A program made the position numbers and the translations under genes. 64,000 nt of DNA from Pseudomonadota bacterium (GTDB lineage Bacteria; Pseudomonadota; Gammaproteobacteria; Xanthomonadales; Ahniellaceae), in contig JALHNO010000010.1 of NCBI GenBank assembly GCA_022843465.1, forward strand, positions 108,265-172,264. The letters run 5' to 3'. The first letter of the stretch is position 1. Each line of letters opens with the position of its first letter. The notes under the pieces were generated by a model that saw only the letters and a program-made list of their open reading frames with translations, was not told the DNA's origin and searched no databases. Of the stretch, positions 43,427 to 51,788 are shown in pieces.

Positions 43427-44281
43427 ATGAGCCTCAACACGAACTGGTTTTCCGAGCCCCATGAGCATTCCGGCTCGGCAATCTCGTTTCGGATCAAGGA
43501 AAAGCTGCACGAGGAGAAAACGCCTTTTCAGCAGATCGAGATCTATGCGACCACGGATTGGGGCAACCTGATGGTGATCGACGGCTGCGTGATGCTGACC
43601 ACCCGCGATAATTTTCTCTATCACGAGATGATGTCGCATCCGGTGCTGTACACGCACACCAGCCCCAAGCGCGTGGTCATCATCGGCGGCGGTGATTGCG
43701 GCACCCTGCGCGAGATCCTCAAGCATCGGGAGGTCGAGTCGGTGGTCCAGTGCGATATCGACGAGCGCGTCACCCGGCTCGCCGAAAAATACTTCCCGGA
43801 GCTCTGCGATTCCAACGACGACCCGCGTGCCAAGCTGATGTTCGACGATGGCATCGCCTACATGAAGTCGCTCGATCCGGAGTCGATCGATGTCGTCATC
43901 GTTGACTCGACCGATCCGGTCGGGCCGGCTGAGGGCCTGTTCAACCAGTCGTTCTACGCCAGCTGCCTGAAGGCGCTGCGTCCGGGCGGCATCCTGGTAC
44001 AGCAGAGCGAATCGCCGCTGGTGCATGTGGATCTGATCAAGGCCATGCGCAGTGCCATGCGCAACGCCGGCTTTGACAGCCTCAAGACCCTGCCGTTTCC
44101 GCAGCCCTGCTATCCGACCGGATGGTGGAGTTGCACGATGGCGCGCAAGCATCTGGAACTCGGCACCTTCCGCGAGCGGGGCGCGGCAACCAAGCAGTTC
44201 GCGACCCGCTACTACAATGTCGATACCCACAAGGCGGCATTGGCGACCCCGGAGTTTCTCAGCGATGCCATCGGCGACTGA
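43427..44281 (+). CDS. speE: Spermidine synthase (polyamine aminopropyltransferase)
   Basis: A 284-residue enzyme that transfers an aminopropyl group from decarboxylated S-adenosylmethionine to putrescine. The motifs are YHEMMSHPVLYTH, VVIIGGGDCGTLREIL and the catalytic-Asp loop IVDSTDPVGPAEGLF. The C-terminal part has FPQPCYPTGWWSCTMA. It is full length. Its partner speA, across the shared intergenic region, supplies the agmatine branch. Confidence 0.96.
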   Translation: MSLNTNWFSEPHEHSGSAISFRIKEKLHEEKTPFQQIEIYATTDWGNLMVIDGCVMLTTRDNFLYHEMMSHPVLYTHTSPKRVVIIGGGDCGTLREILKHREVESVVQCDIDERVTRLAEKYFPELCDSNDDPRAKLMFDDGIAYMKSLDPESIDVVIVDSTDPVGPAEGLFNQSFYASCLKALRPGGILVQQSESPLVHVDLIKAMRSAMRNAGFDSLKTLPFPQPCYPTGWWSCTMARKHLELGTFRERGAATKQFATRYYNVDTHKAALATPEFLSDAIGD

Positions 44282-44412
44282 ATCCGCACCTGCATCCACT
44301 CGCTGCCGGCTGCGGCCGGCGGCCTTGCCGGCTTCAGCGGCGCGCAGCCCGCGCACTCCGGCGGACCGCCAGCGGTCCGGCTCATCACTTCGCCGAGGAT
44401 AGTTTCCGCCCC

Positions 44413-45408
44413 ATGATCCTGATCCGTGTTGTCCTTGCTGCCTTCGTCCTGCTGTCCGCTGCCGCCTCTGCGGGCGAAACCCATCCCGGACAGCGCGCCC
44501 TGCTGCGTGAACTCGCCGAAGAGACCGGTGCCGACCGGGCCACCCGCGCGGAATGGAAGGCGCTGCTGGATTCGGCCCAGTATCAGCAGTCGGTGATCGA
44601 TGCGATCAGTCGCCCGGCCGAGGCCACCAAGGCCTGGCGCGATTACCAGAAGATCTTTCTGACCGAACAGCGACTGCGCGACGGCTTGAAGTTCTGGCAG
44701 GAAAACCAGATCCTGCTGGATCAGGTGAGCACCGAGACCGGTGTGCCCGCCGAGCTGATCGTCGCCATCATCGGCGTCGAAACCAGTTATGGCCGCATCA
44801 CCGGCAAGTACAAGGTGATCGATGCGCTGACAACGCTCGGGCTCTATTACCCGCCGCGAGCGCCGTTCTTCCGCGGTGAGCTCAAGCAGTTCCTGCGCCT
44901 GCCGGCGGAGCGTTTCCCGCTCGGGCGTGATCAGGTCACCGGCTCCTATGCCGGCGCCATGGGCTGGGGCCAGTTCATGCCGACCAGTTTTGCCAACTGG
45001 GCGCGCGACTACGACGCCGACGGCAAGATCGACCTGTGGAATTCGCGTGCCGACATCATCGCCTCGGTCGCCAACTACTTCGTCCAGCACGGCTGGGTCG
45101 CCGGTGCACCGGTTACCGATCGTGCCGAGCGGCGCGCCGATGCCGAGTTGCCGGAACTGCGCGCCACCGAGACCCTGCACACGGTGCAGTCGCTGGCAGA
45201 TCGTGGCTTCAGCACGGCCAACCAGCGCGAGCCGGAACGGCCCGCCACCCTGCTGGTGCTGGAGGGCGCGGCCGGTAGCGAGCACTGGATCACCTACCAG
45301 AATTTCTATGTGATCTCGCGTTACAACCGTTCTCCGATGTACAGCATGGCGGTTCATCAACTCGCGCAGCAGCTGGCCGCCGGACAGACGAAAATCGCTT
45401 CGCAATGA
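44413..45408 (+). CDS. mltB: Lytic murein transglycosylase B
   Basis: A 331-residue family GH103 enzyme that cleaves the glycan strands of peptidoglycan. Signal peptide 1-20 (cut after ASA) has no lipobox, unlike E. coli MltB, so the protein should be soluble in the periplasm. The catalytic Glu is in IIGVETSYGRITGKYKVIDAL, and GSYAGAMGWGQFMPTSFANWARDYD is the other signature. Start ATG 44413 begins the signal. It overlaps rlpA by four bases. Confidence 0.92.
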   Translation: MILIRVVLAAFVLLSAAASAGETHPGQRALLRELAEETGADRATRAEWKALLDSAQYQQSVIDAISRPAEATKAWRDYQKIFLTEQRLRDGLKFWQENQILLDQVSTETGVPAELIVAIIGVETSYGRITGKYKVIDALTTLGLYYPPRAPFFRGELKQFLRLPAERFPLGRDQVTGSYAGAMGWGQFMPTSFANWARDYDADGKIDLWNSRADIIASVANYFVQHGWVAGAPVTDRAERRADAELPELRATETLHTVQSLADRGFSTANQREPERPATLLVLEGAAGSEHWITYQNFYVISRYNRSPMYSMAVHQLAQQLAAGQTKIASQ

Positions 45409-46262
45409 AGCCCGCAAGCCGGTTGGCCGGCATCATCACGGCGCTGATGCTGGTTCTGTTGCTGGTCGGCTGCGGTCATCGCAATGTCCGCGCTCTGCCC
45501 GAGCCGCGCCGCGGCGAGGCTGTGGCGCGCCCACCTGCCGATGATCGTGATGCAGCGCCGGTCACGCCGCGCGATGTCAGCAATGTGCCGGACGCGGTGC
45601 CGCGCCTGGAACCGCGTGCGCGCTACGGCAATCATTCGCCCTACACGGTGCTCGGGCGCAGTTACCAGGTGCTGCCCAGTGCGGACAACTACGTCGAGCG
45701 CGGCATCGCTTCCTGGTACGGCACCAAGTTCCATGGTCGCCTGACCTCCAGTCGTGAACCCTACGACATCTACCAGATGACCGCGGCGCACAAGACACTG
45801 CCGTTGCCGACGTATGTGCGTGTCACCCATCTGGAAAACGGCAAGAGCGTCGTCGTGCGCGTCAACGACCGTGGACCGTTTCATGACAATCGCATCATCG
45901 ATCTCAGCTATGCCGCCGCAGTGCGTCTGGGCATCCAGGCGCAGGGAACCGGGCTGGTCGAAGTGCGCGCCCTGAATCCGGCCGATCCGGGACAGGAATC
46001 AACCGTAGAGCGCCCGCGCATCGGCCCGCATCGGGTCTACGTTCAGGTCGGAGCCTTCAATGACCGCGATAATGCGCGACGCGTGAAGGATCGCCTCGAG
46101 GATCTCGGCTTCAAGCGGGTTTTCCTCGATCGTGTCATCAGCTCAGGGCATGTGTTGCATCGGGTGCGCATTGGCCCGACCCGCGACGCTGCCGAGGCCG
46201 ACGCGCTGACCGCGCGACTGGCCGGGCACGGCATGACCAGTGTCGCGATCGCGATTGAATAG
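45405..46262 (+). CDS. rlpA: Septal ring lytic transglycosylase RlpA
   Basis: A 285-residue lipoprotein. Its signal ends in LLLVGC (Cys at about 23). The double-psi beta-barrel (about 98-180) has GIASWYGTKFHGRLTSSREPYD and VVVRVNDRGPFHDNRIIDLSYAAA, the residues of the RlpA catalytic site. A SPOR domain (about 207-285) would bind denuded septal glycans. RlpA acts at division sites together with MltB-type enzymes. It follows mltB directly and precedes dacC. Confidence 0.94.
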   Translation: MKPASRLAGIITALMLVLLLVGCGHRNVRALPEPRRGEAVARPPADDRDAAPVTPRDVSNVPDAVPRLEPRARYGNHSPYTVLGRSYQVLPSADNYVERGIASWYGTKFHGRLTSSREPYDIYQMTAAHKTLPLPTYVRVTHLENGKSVVVRVNDRGPFHDNRIIDLSYAAAVRLGIQAQGTGLVEVRALNPADPGQESTVERPRIGPHRVYVQVGAFNDRDNARRVKDRLEDLGFKRVFLDRVISSGHVLHRVRIGPTRDAAEADALTARLAGHGMTSVAIAIE

Positions 46263-46301
46263 AACGCACCGCCTGCAAGAACACAGAGAGAATCCGGATC
46301 C

Positions 46302-47492
46302 ATGAAATTTTTTGCCGTACTGCTGTCCAGCCTGATTGCATCCGCCGCGTTCGCGCAGACTCCGGTTCCCGCCGTTCCTGTTCCCACTGCGCCGTCGGTA
46401 CCGATGCCGCCGCCGCCCACGCTGACGGCGCGCACCTGGGTGCTGGCGGATTACCTGACCGGCCGTGTGCTCGCCGAGAAGGGTGCCGATGAGCGCGTCG
46501 CACCGGCCTCGATCACCAAGATCATGACCTCGTATGTGGTTTCGGCGGAGATGCGCGCCGGCAAGATCAAGATCGACGACCAGGTCTTCATCAGCGAATA
46601 TGCCTGGCGCAACGGCGGTGGCGGTACCGATGGCTCGACCAGTTTCGTTCCGCTCAATGCCTCGGTGCCACTGCGCGACATCCTGATGGGCATGATCATC
46701 CAGAGCGGCAATGATGCCGCCATCGCGCTGGCCGAGCACGTCGCCGGCAGCGAGGCGACCTTCGCCGCGCTGATGAATCAGTACGCCCAGCGCCTCGGCA
46801 TGACCGCCACCCACTACGTCAATGCCAGCGGCCTGCACCATGCCGATCACTACACCACCGCGCGCGATATCGCGATTCTCTCGCGCGCGCTGATCCGCGA
46901 CTTTCCGGATGACTACGCTGCCTACGCCCTGAAGGAATTCACCATCAATGGCATCACCCAGCACAATCGCAATGCCCTGCTGTGGCGCGACCCAAGTGTC
47001 GATGGCATCAAGACCGGGCATCACAAGGAAGCCGGCTACTGCCTCGCCGCCTCGGCCAAGCGCGGTGAAACGCGGCTGATCAGCGTGATCATGGGCACCA
47101 CCGGAGAGAAGGTGCGCGCCAATGAGACCCAGGCCCTGCTCAACTACGGATTCGGCTTCTTCGAGACCCACAAGGTCTACCAGAAGGGCGCGACCATCGC
47201 GACGCCGACGCTCTGGCGCGGCGCCGTCGAGAAGGCGACGGTCGGCGTGTCCGAGGACGCCCTGGTCACCATTCCGCGTGGCGGCTATCAGCGCCTGAAG
47301 GCCAGCATGAATGTGCGCAAGCCGCTGGAGGCGCCGCTGAAGCAGGGCGAAGAGCTCGGCGCCGTCGTCATCAATCTGGACGGTGCTGAAGTTCTGCGGA
47401 TGCCCCTGGTCGCCACCGCGGATTTCCCCGAGGGCGGATTCTTCAGCCGGCTCTCCGACACCATCTGGCTGTGGTTCGACGATGGCGAGTAG
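46302..47492 (+). CDS. dacC: D-alanyl-D-alanine carboxypeptidase (PBP5/6 type)
   Basis: A 396-residue periplasmic enzyme that trims the terminal D-Ala from peptidoglycan stems. After an 18-residue signal comes a Pro-rich linker (about 20-40). The penicillin-binding motifs are SITK (Ser70, Lys73), SGN (135-137) and KTGH (237-240). The C-terminal PBP5 beta domain is present. The end, LSDTIWLWFDDGE, would give only a weak amphipathic anchor. dacA versus dacC cannot be told apart by motif; the symbol is by convention. Confidence 0.92.
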   Translation: MKFFAVLLSSLIASAAFAQTPVPAVPVPTAPSVPMPPPPTLTARTWVLADYLTGRVLAEKGADERVAPASITKIMTSYVVSAEMRAGKIKIDDQVFISEYAWRNGGGGTDGSTSFVPLNASVPLRDILMGMIIQSGNDAAIALAEHVAGSEATFAALMNQYAQRLGMTATHYVNASGLHHADHYTTARDIAILSRALIRDFPDDYAAYALKEFTINGITQHNRNALLWRDPSVDGIKTGHHKEAGYCLAASAKRGETRLISVIMGTTGEKVRANETQALLNYGFGFFETHKVYQKGATIATPTLWRGAVEKATVGVSEDALVTIPRGGYQRLKASMNVRKPLEAPLKQGEELGAVVINLDGAEVLRMPLVATADFPEGGFFSRLSDTIWLWFDDGE

Positions 47493-47601
47493 CTGACAGC
47501 GGACTGCGCACGCCAGCTTCTGCGCTTGTCCGGGGTCGATTTGCCCCAAAATAGCCGGCATGACGCGCTGCTGCGTCGCCACCCCGCTGCGAACCCGGAT
47601 C

Positions 47602-47874
47602 ATGACTTCGACCGAGCAGGCCCCAGGCTTCACCTTCCCCGGAATGTTCGACATCACCGCCTTCGGCCCGGCCGACGCCGGGCTCGAGCTGCTGTTGCCG
47701 GAGCTGGTCGAGGCCGGTGGGGTGTCGGTGCTGGCGGGCTCGCAACGGGCACGGCCCTCGCGCGCCGGCCACTATGTCGCAGTCACTCTGAGTTTTCTGT
47801 GCCCGGATCGCGCCACCCACGAAGCCATCTATGCGCACGTCCGCGCGCACCCGGCGGTGAAGTGGACACTGTGA
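47602..47874 (+). CDS. ybeD: YbeD/DUF493 family protein
   Basis: A 90-residue protein with the ACT-like YbeD fold. FPGMFDITAFGP opens it, SRAGHYVAVTLSFLCPDRATHEAIYAHVRAHPAVKWTL closes it. Its role is unknown; in many gammaproteobacteria it lies between the carboxypeptidase gene and lipB, as here. Start at ATG 47602; 14 codons upstream in the frame have no similarity. Confidence 0.9.
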   Translation: MTSTEQAPGFTFPGMFDITAFGPADAGLELLLPELVEAGGVSVLAGSQRARPSRAGHYVAVTLSFLCPDRATHEAIYAHVRAHPAVKWTL

Positions 47875-47926
47875 GTGGCCAGCCGGTGCGCGGTCCGAGC
47901 CAGATCTGCGCGCGTGAGAGCAGAGC

Positions 47927-48583
47927 ATGAGTGCCGTGATCGTTCGCGAGCTGGGGCGCCAGCCCTACTTGCCGGTCTGGCGCGCGATGCAGGCGTTCAC
48001 CGACGCGCGCACGGCCGAGACGCCGGATGAGCTCTGGTTGCTGCAACACGATCCGGTGTTCACGCTCGGCCAGGCCGGCAAACCCGAACACGTGCTGGAT
48101 GCCGGTGCCATCCCCCTGGTTGCCGTGGATCGTGGCGGCCAGGTGACCTATCACGGGCCTGGCCAGATCGTGGCCTATCCCCTGCTCGATCTGCGCCGGC
48201 TCGGAATCGGTGTCAAGGAACTGGTCTGCCGGATCGAACAGGCCATCATCGACACCTGCGCGCATTACGGCGTGCAGGCCGAACGCCGCACCGGTGCCCC
48301 TGGTGTCTATGTCGGCGCCGCCAAGATCGCCGCGCTCGGCCTGCGCGTGCGCCGCGGCTGTTCGTTCCACGGTCTGGCGTTCAATATCGCGATGGATCTG
48401 GCGCCCTTCCAGCGCATCAATCCCTGCGGCTTTCAGGGCCTGCAAGTAACCCAAATGCTAGACTGTGCCGGAACCGGCGATCTCGCCGCCGTGCAGCGGA
48501 CACTGTGTGCAGCACTGGCACAGGGCTTCGGTTTCCGCTGCGAGTCGGGACCGTCCCTCTTGTTTGCTACAGGAACCCCATGA
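47927..48583 (+). CDS. lipB: Octanoyl-[ACP]:protein octanoyltransferase
   Basis: A 218-residue enzyme that moves octanoate from acyl carrier protein to lipoyl domains. [20 protein letters not shown], the catalytic Lys in [12 protein letters not shown] and the acyl-cysteine in [13 protein letters not shown] are all intact. Its stop overlaps the lipA start (ATGA), so the two lipoate genes are coupled. Confidence 0.96.
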   Translation: MSAVIVRELGRQPYLPVWRAMQAFTDARTAETPDELWLLQHDPVFTLGQAGKPEHVLDAGAIPLVAVDRGGQVTYHGPGQIVAYPLLDLRRLGIGVKELVCRIEQAIIDTCAHYGVQAERRTGAPGVYVGAAKIAALGLRVRRGCSFHGLAFNIAMDLAPFQRINPCGFQGLQVTQMLDCAGTGDLAAVQRTLCAALAQGFGFRCESGPSLLFATGTP

Positions 48584-49587
48584 ACGAGCCGAGCGCCAGC
48601 AAGTCCATCCCGATCAGTCTGGTCGACAGCGCCTCAGCGAATGAACTGACGCCCGGCGCCAAGCAGATTGCCCGCGACAAGATCGCGCGCAATCCGGTCA
48701 CCTTCGATGCCGAGCGTCCGTTGTTGCGCAAGCCCGACTGGATTCGCGTGCGCATTCCGAGCTCCAACGCGGTGCCCCAGCTCAAGGCAAAATTGCGCGC
48801 CAATTCACTGGCTACGGTCTGCGAGGAGGCCAGCTGCCCGAATATCCATGAGTGCTTCTCCAAGGGCACGGCCACCTTCATGGTGCTGGGCGAGGTCTGC
48901 ACACGGCGCTGCTCGTTCTGCGATGTCGCCCATGGCCGACCGAAACCTCCGGACGCTGCCGAGCCGCTGAATCTGGCACGCACGATTGCCGACATGCAGC
49001 TGCGCTATGTGGTGATCACCTCGGTCGATCGCGATGATCTCAATGATGGCGGCGCCCAGCATTTCGCCGACTGCATCCGCGAGACCCGCGCGCTCAGCCC
49101 TGGCATCCAGATCGAGATCCTGACGCCGGATTTCCGGGGCAAGGGCCGCATGGAGCGCGCGCTGGCCGCGCTGGCGGTGGCGCCACCGGACGTGTTCAAC
49201 CACAATCTGGAAACCGTGCGCGCGATCTACCGCGAAGTGCGCCCAGGCGCCGACTACGACTGGTCGCTGCGTCTGTTGCAGACCTTCAAAGCCGCGCACC
49301 CCTCGGTACCGACCAAGTCCGGCATCATGCTCGGGCTCGGCGAGACCCTCGAGCAGATACTGGAAGCGATGCGGGACCTGCGTACGCATGATGTCGACAT
49401 GATCACCATCGGCCAGTATCTGCAGCCTTCACGTCACCACCACCCGGTGGAACGCTACTGGACCCCTGAAGAATTCGAAACGATTGAAACACTGGGCTAT
49501 CAGATGGGCTTTCGCCATGTAGCTTCGGGCCCACTGGTACGCAGCTCCTACCATGCGGATCAGATGGCGCACGCCGCTGGCGTATAG
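48580..49587 (+). CDS. lipA: Lipoyl synthase
   Basis: A 335-residue radical-SAM enzyme that inserts two sulfurs into octanoyl groups. The auxiliary cluster ligands are C-x4-C-x5-C in [12 protein letters not shown]. The SAM cluster motif is CTRRCSFC. The end, [13 protein letters not shown], holds the conserved Arg-Ser-Ser. Start ATG 48580 lies in the overlap with lipB; the longer frame lies within lipB. Confidence 0.96.
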   Translation: MNEPSASKSIPISLVDSASANELTPGAKQIARDKIARNPVTFDAERPLLRKPDWIRVRIPSSNAVPQLKAKLRANSLATVCEEASCPNIHECFSKGTATFMVLGEVCTRRCSFCDVAHGRPKPPDAAEPLNLARTIADMQLRYVVITSVDRDDLNDGGAQHFADCIRETRALSPGIQIEILTPDFRGKGRMERALAALAVAPPDVFNHNLETVRAIYREVRPGADYDWSLRLLQTFKAAHPSVPTKSGIMLGLGETLEQILEAMRDLRTHDVDMITIGQYLQPSRHHHPVERYWTPEEFETIETLGYQMGFRHVASGPLVRSSYHADQMAHAAGV

Positions 49588-49702
49588 CCGGCGACGCCCC
49601 TGAGCCCCTGCGTCGGTACGGCACCCGCAGCGTGCGCGTGGTCCCGGCTAGATGCCTTTGCACTGGCAGCGTGCCGAAGACTGCCGTGCATCATCGTCGC
49701 GC

Positions 49703-49730
49703 TTGACTGCATCGCGACCGCAATTATCAT
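49703..49730 (+). promoter_or_regulatory. Sigma-70 promoter of the secreted jelly-roll protein
   Basis: TTGACT (49703-49708), a 16-base spacer and TATCAT (49725-49730) each match five of six consensus bases. The start would be near 49737, leaving 28 bases before the ATG with a GGGGG-rich binding site. It is the best housekeeping promoter in the window. Confidence 0.65.
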
Positions 49731-49764
49731 CGCGCTGGTACGGATCGGATCGTCAGGGGGCAAG

Positions 49765-51462
49765 ATGATCAGCATCAGGTCTCTTGGGTCTGCGAGCATG
49801 TGCTTGCTGAGCCTGCTGCTGGTGCCTCCATGCTCGGCAGCGGTGCTTTTTTCCGAGAGCTTTCGCACGCCCAGCATCCCCGGCACCGATGGCATCGACG
49901 TCTGCTACACCACGCCGGAAAGCCCTGGAAACTATCTGTTCCCGACAGGTTGGCTGTTGCGGAATGTCGACAATCTCACTCCGAACGCGACGGTCAGCTG
50001 GGTCAACGACGCCTGGGAGGTCCGCGAGTTTCCTTCCGGCGGACTCAACAACTGCGTAGCCTTCAGTACGTCCTACTACCTTCATACGCTGCTCGCCGAC
50101 GATTTCATGTGGTCGCCGCCGATCACGCTTCCGACCGTGACCCCCTGGCGCAGTATTCGCCTGAGCTGGAAGGCGACATCGATGTCGTTTTCGCTCCGCG
50201 ACGGCTATGAAGTGCGGGTGATGTCCAGTGACTTCGGCGCGCCGACCGGCGGCACCGGTGACCTGGGCAACCAGCTGACCAATAGCACGCAGGTGTTCTG
50301 GATCGCCGCCGAAGAAAATGACTGGACGCCGCGCAGCGTCGGCCTGGACACCTTTGGTGGGCATACCGTCTACATCGGCTTCCGCAACAACAGCTTCGAC
50401 CGATTCCTGCTTGGCATTGACGACCTTGTGGTCGAAAGCCTGGTGCCCAATGTGACGGCGCAGGCGCCGGTGTCGGCCTTGCCCTACACGCGCGTTCCCG
50501 CCGATTTGGGATACACACCGGAGCTCGGGGTAGTGGCGGCCAACACCGGCGCCTTTGCACTCAGCGACGTCCAGGGCAGCGCCCAACTGCTGCGCAACGC
50601 GGTGCCAGTGGGCACAGCGACCGCCGCGACGGCGGTTCCGGCCCTGGCGATCGGAGCCGCCGCTGCGCTCGACTTTCCCACAGCCCTCGGTGTGATGGAT
50701 GCGCCGGGCATCTGGACCGTGCGTTATGGCCTGGCCGTTGCCGAGCCCGAAGCGGCTGCGGAGCTCTCCGACAACAGTATCGAGGCCGCCGCGGTCACCG
50801 TGGGCGGCGACGAACTGGCGCGACATGAAGGATCGCCCTCCTCATACCTGGGTATCGGTCAGGGCGAGGGCGGTGAACTCGGCCTGCAGTTCACCCTGCC
50901 GCATTCGGCCACCCTCCATGGTGTGCGCTTCGGTCTGGCGGCGCATCCGGACACGGTGGATATCGGCGGCGGCAATTTTCGACCCAGCACCTGGGGTGGC
51001 CAGCAGCTGACGGCGAACCTGCGCAACTACGATGAGGTCAACCACAAACCTGGCGATACCATCATTGCCGTGACCGTTCCCGGTACTGCCGTTTACCCGG
51101 CCGCAGACTACTTTCTGCCGTTTGCCTCCGGACCACTGACCTTGCCAGCGGGCACCTATGTCGTCACTGTCAACGAACCCGTGCCGCCGGTGTTTCCCAT
51201 CGACGGCACGCTCAACGTTTACATGCATGCCGCGCGCTACCAGCCGGGCACTGGCTGGGCAAAGTGGCCAAGTGGCGGCGACTGGGTCAATCTGGAAGAC
51301 ATCTCCCCGGATTTTGCCAGGACCCTGGCCATATCCCTGGTGACCGGGACCCTGTTCGACGACGGCTTCGAGAGCGCGGTGCGCGCTCAGGCGGGGGTAA
51401 GGGTTCAATCGAAGACAGGCCCCGCCCTTCCGGGGTATACCGTGGCCCACCCTGCGCATTGA
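49765..51462 (+). CDS. Secreted choice-of-anchor J type protein with displaced GFE tail
   Basis: A 565-residue exported protein with a signal peptide (about 1-25). The N-terminal part (about 27-240) looks like a jelly-roll: VLFSESF opens it and FLLGIDDLVVES closes it, as in cleaved-adhesin/choice-of-anchor J domains. A CARDB-like Ig segment (about 250-340) and a third beta-rich domain follow. The motif TLFDDGFES, normally terminal in this group, is followed by about 29 more residues of low-quality sequence to the stop. That suggests loss of the original stop. No catalytic residues are visible. Confidence 0.78.
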   Translation: MISIRSLGSASMCLLSLLLVPPCSAAVLFSESFRTPSIPGTDGIDVCYTTPESPGNYLFPTGWLLRNVDNLTPNATVSWVNDAWEVREFPSGGLNNCVAFSTSYYLHTLLADDFMWSPPITLPTVTPWRSIRLSWKATSMSFSLRDGYEVRVMSSDFGAPTGGTGDLGNQLTNSTQVFWIAAEENDWTPRSVGLDTFGGHTVYIGFRNNSFDRFLLGIDDLVVESLVPNVTAQAPVSALPYTRVPADLGYTPELGVVAANTGAFALSDVQGSAQLLRNAVPVGTATAATAVPALAIGAAAALDFPTALGVMDAPGIWTVRYGLAVAEPEAAAELSDNSIEAAAVTVGGDELARHEGSPSSYLGIGQGEGGELGLQFTLPHSATLHGVRFGLAAHPDTVDIGGGNFRPSTWGGQQLTANLRNYDEVNHKPGDTIIAVTVPGTAVYPAADYFLPFASGPLTLPAGTYVVTVNEPVPPVFPIDGTLNVYMHAARYQPGTGWAKWPSGGDWVNLEDISPDFARTLAISLVTGTLFDDGFESAVRAQAGVRVQSKTGPALPGYTVAHPAH

Positions 51463-51788
51463 TGTCTGACCGCGAGACCCGTCTCCTGAACTCTGCTGCC
51501 AGCGGTCGTGCCGACCCATCCATGCCATCCGCGCATGCCGGGCCAGGGCGCTGTCGCGATGACCGAAAACGGCCCGGTGACCGGGTTTCGGGTCATGTAG
51601 AATCGATCGTATACCTTTGTTTGCTGCTGCGTTCCGCCCGGCGCCGCGGTAACCTGACCTTTAGCACGCTTCTGAGACATCCATTCGTGTTGTCATCTGA
51701 ACCGAAGGCCCTATCGGCATCTCAGCGATTGAACTCTGCCCCGTAGATTCAACTCCTACCAAGGTCCCAATTTCTTTCCGGAAAGCTC
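51463..51788. other. Region upstream of prc
   Basis: This 326-base stretch holds the prc promoter region. TAGAAT at about 51598 is a possible -10 with GGTGAC at 16 bases as a poor -35. A hairpin CCCGGTGACCGGG lies just before it. An open frame on the minus strand (51405-51680) has no recognisable product. No terminator with a T-run was seen. Confidence 0.4.

Noticed and set aside
51620..51665. SRP-RNA-like segment on the minus strand (GGTCAGG ... GGAACG-CAGCAGC)
   Set aside because: The distance between the two halves is too long and the GGAA apical loop is not positioned as in bacterial SRP RNA; flanks do not pair as needed.
51405..51680. 91-codon open frame on the minus strand before prc
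   Set aside because: No family recognised, no ribosome site, and it runs into the end of the opposite gene.
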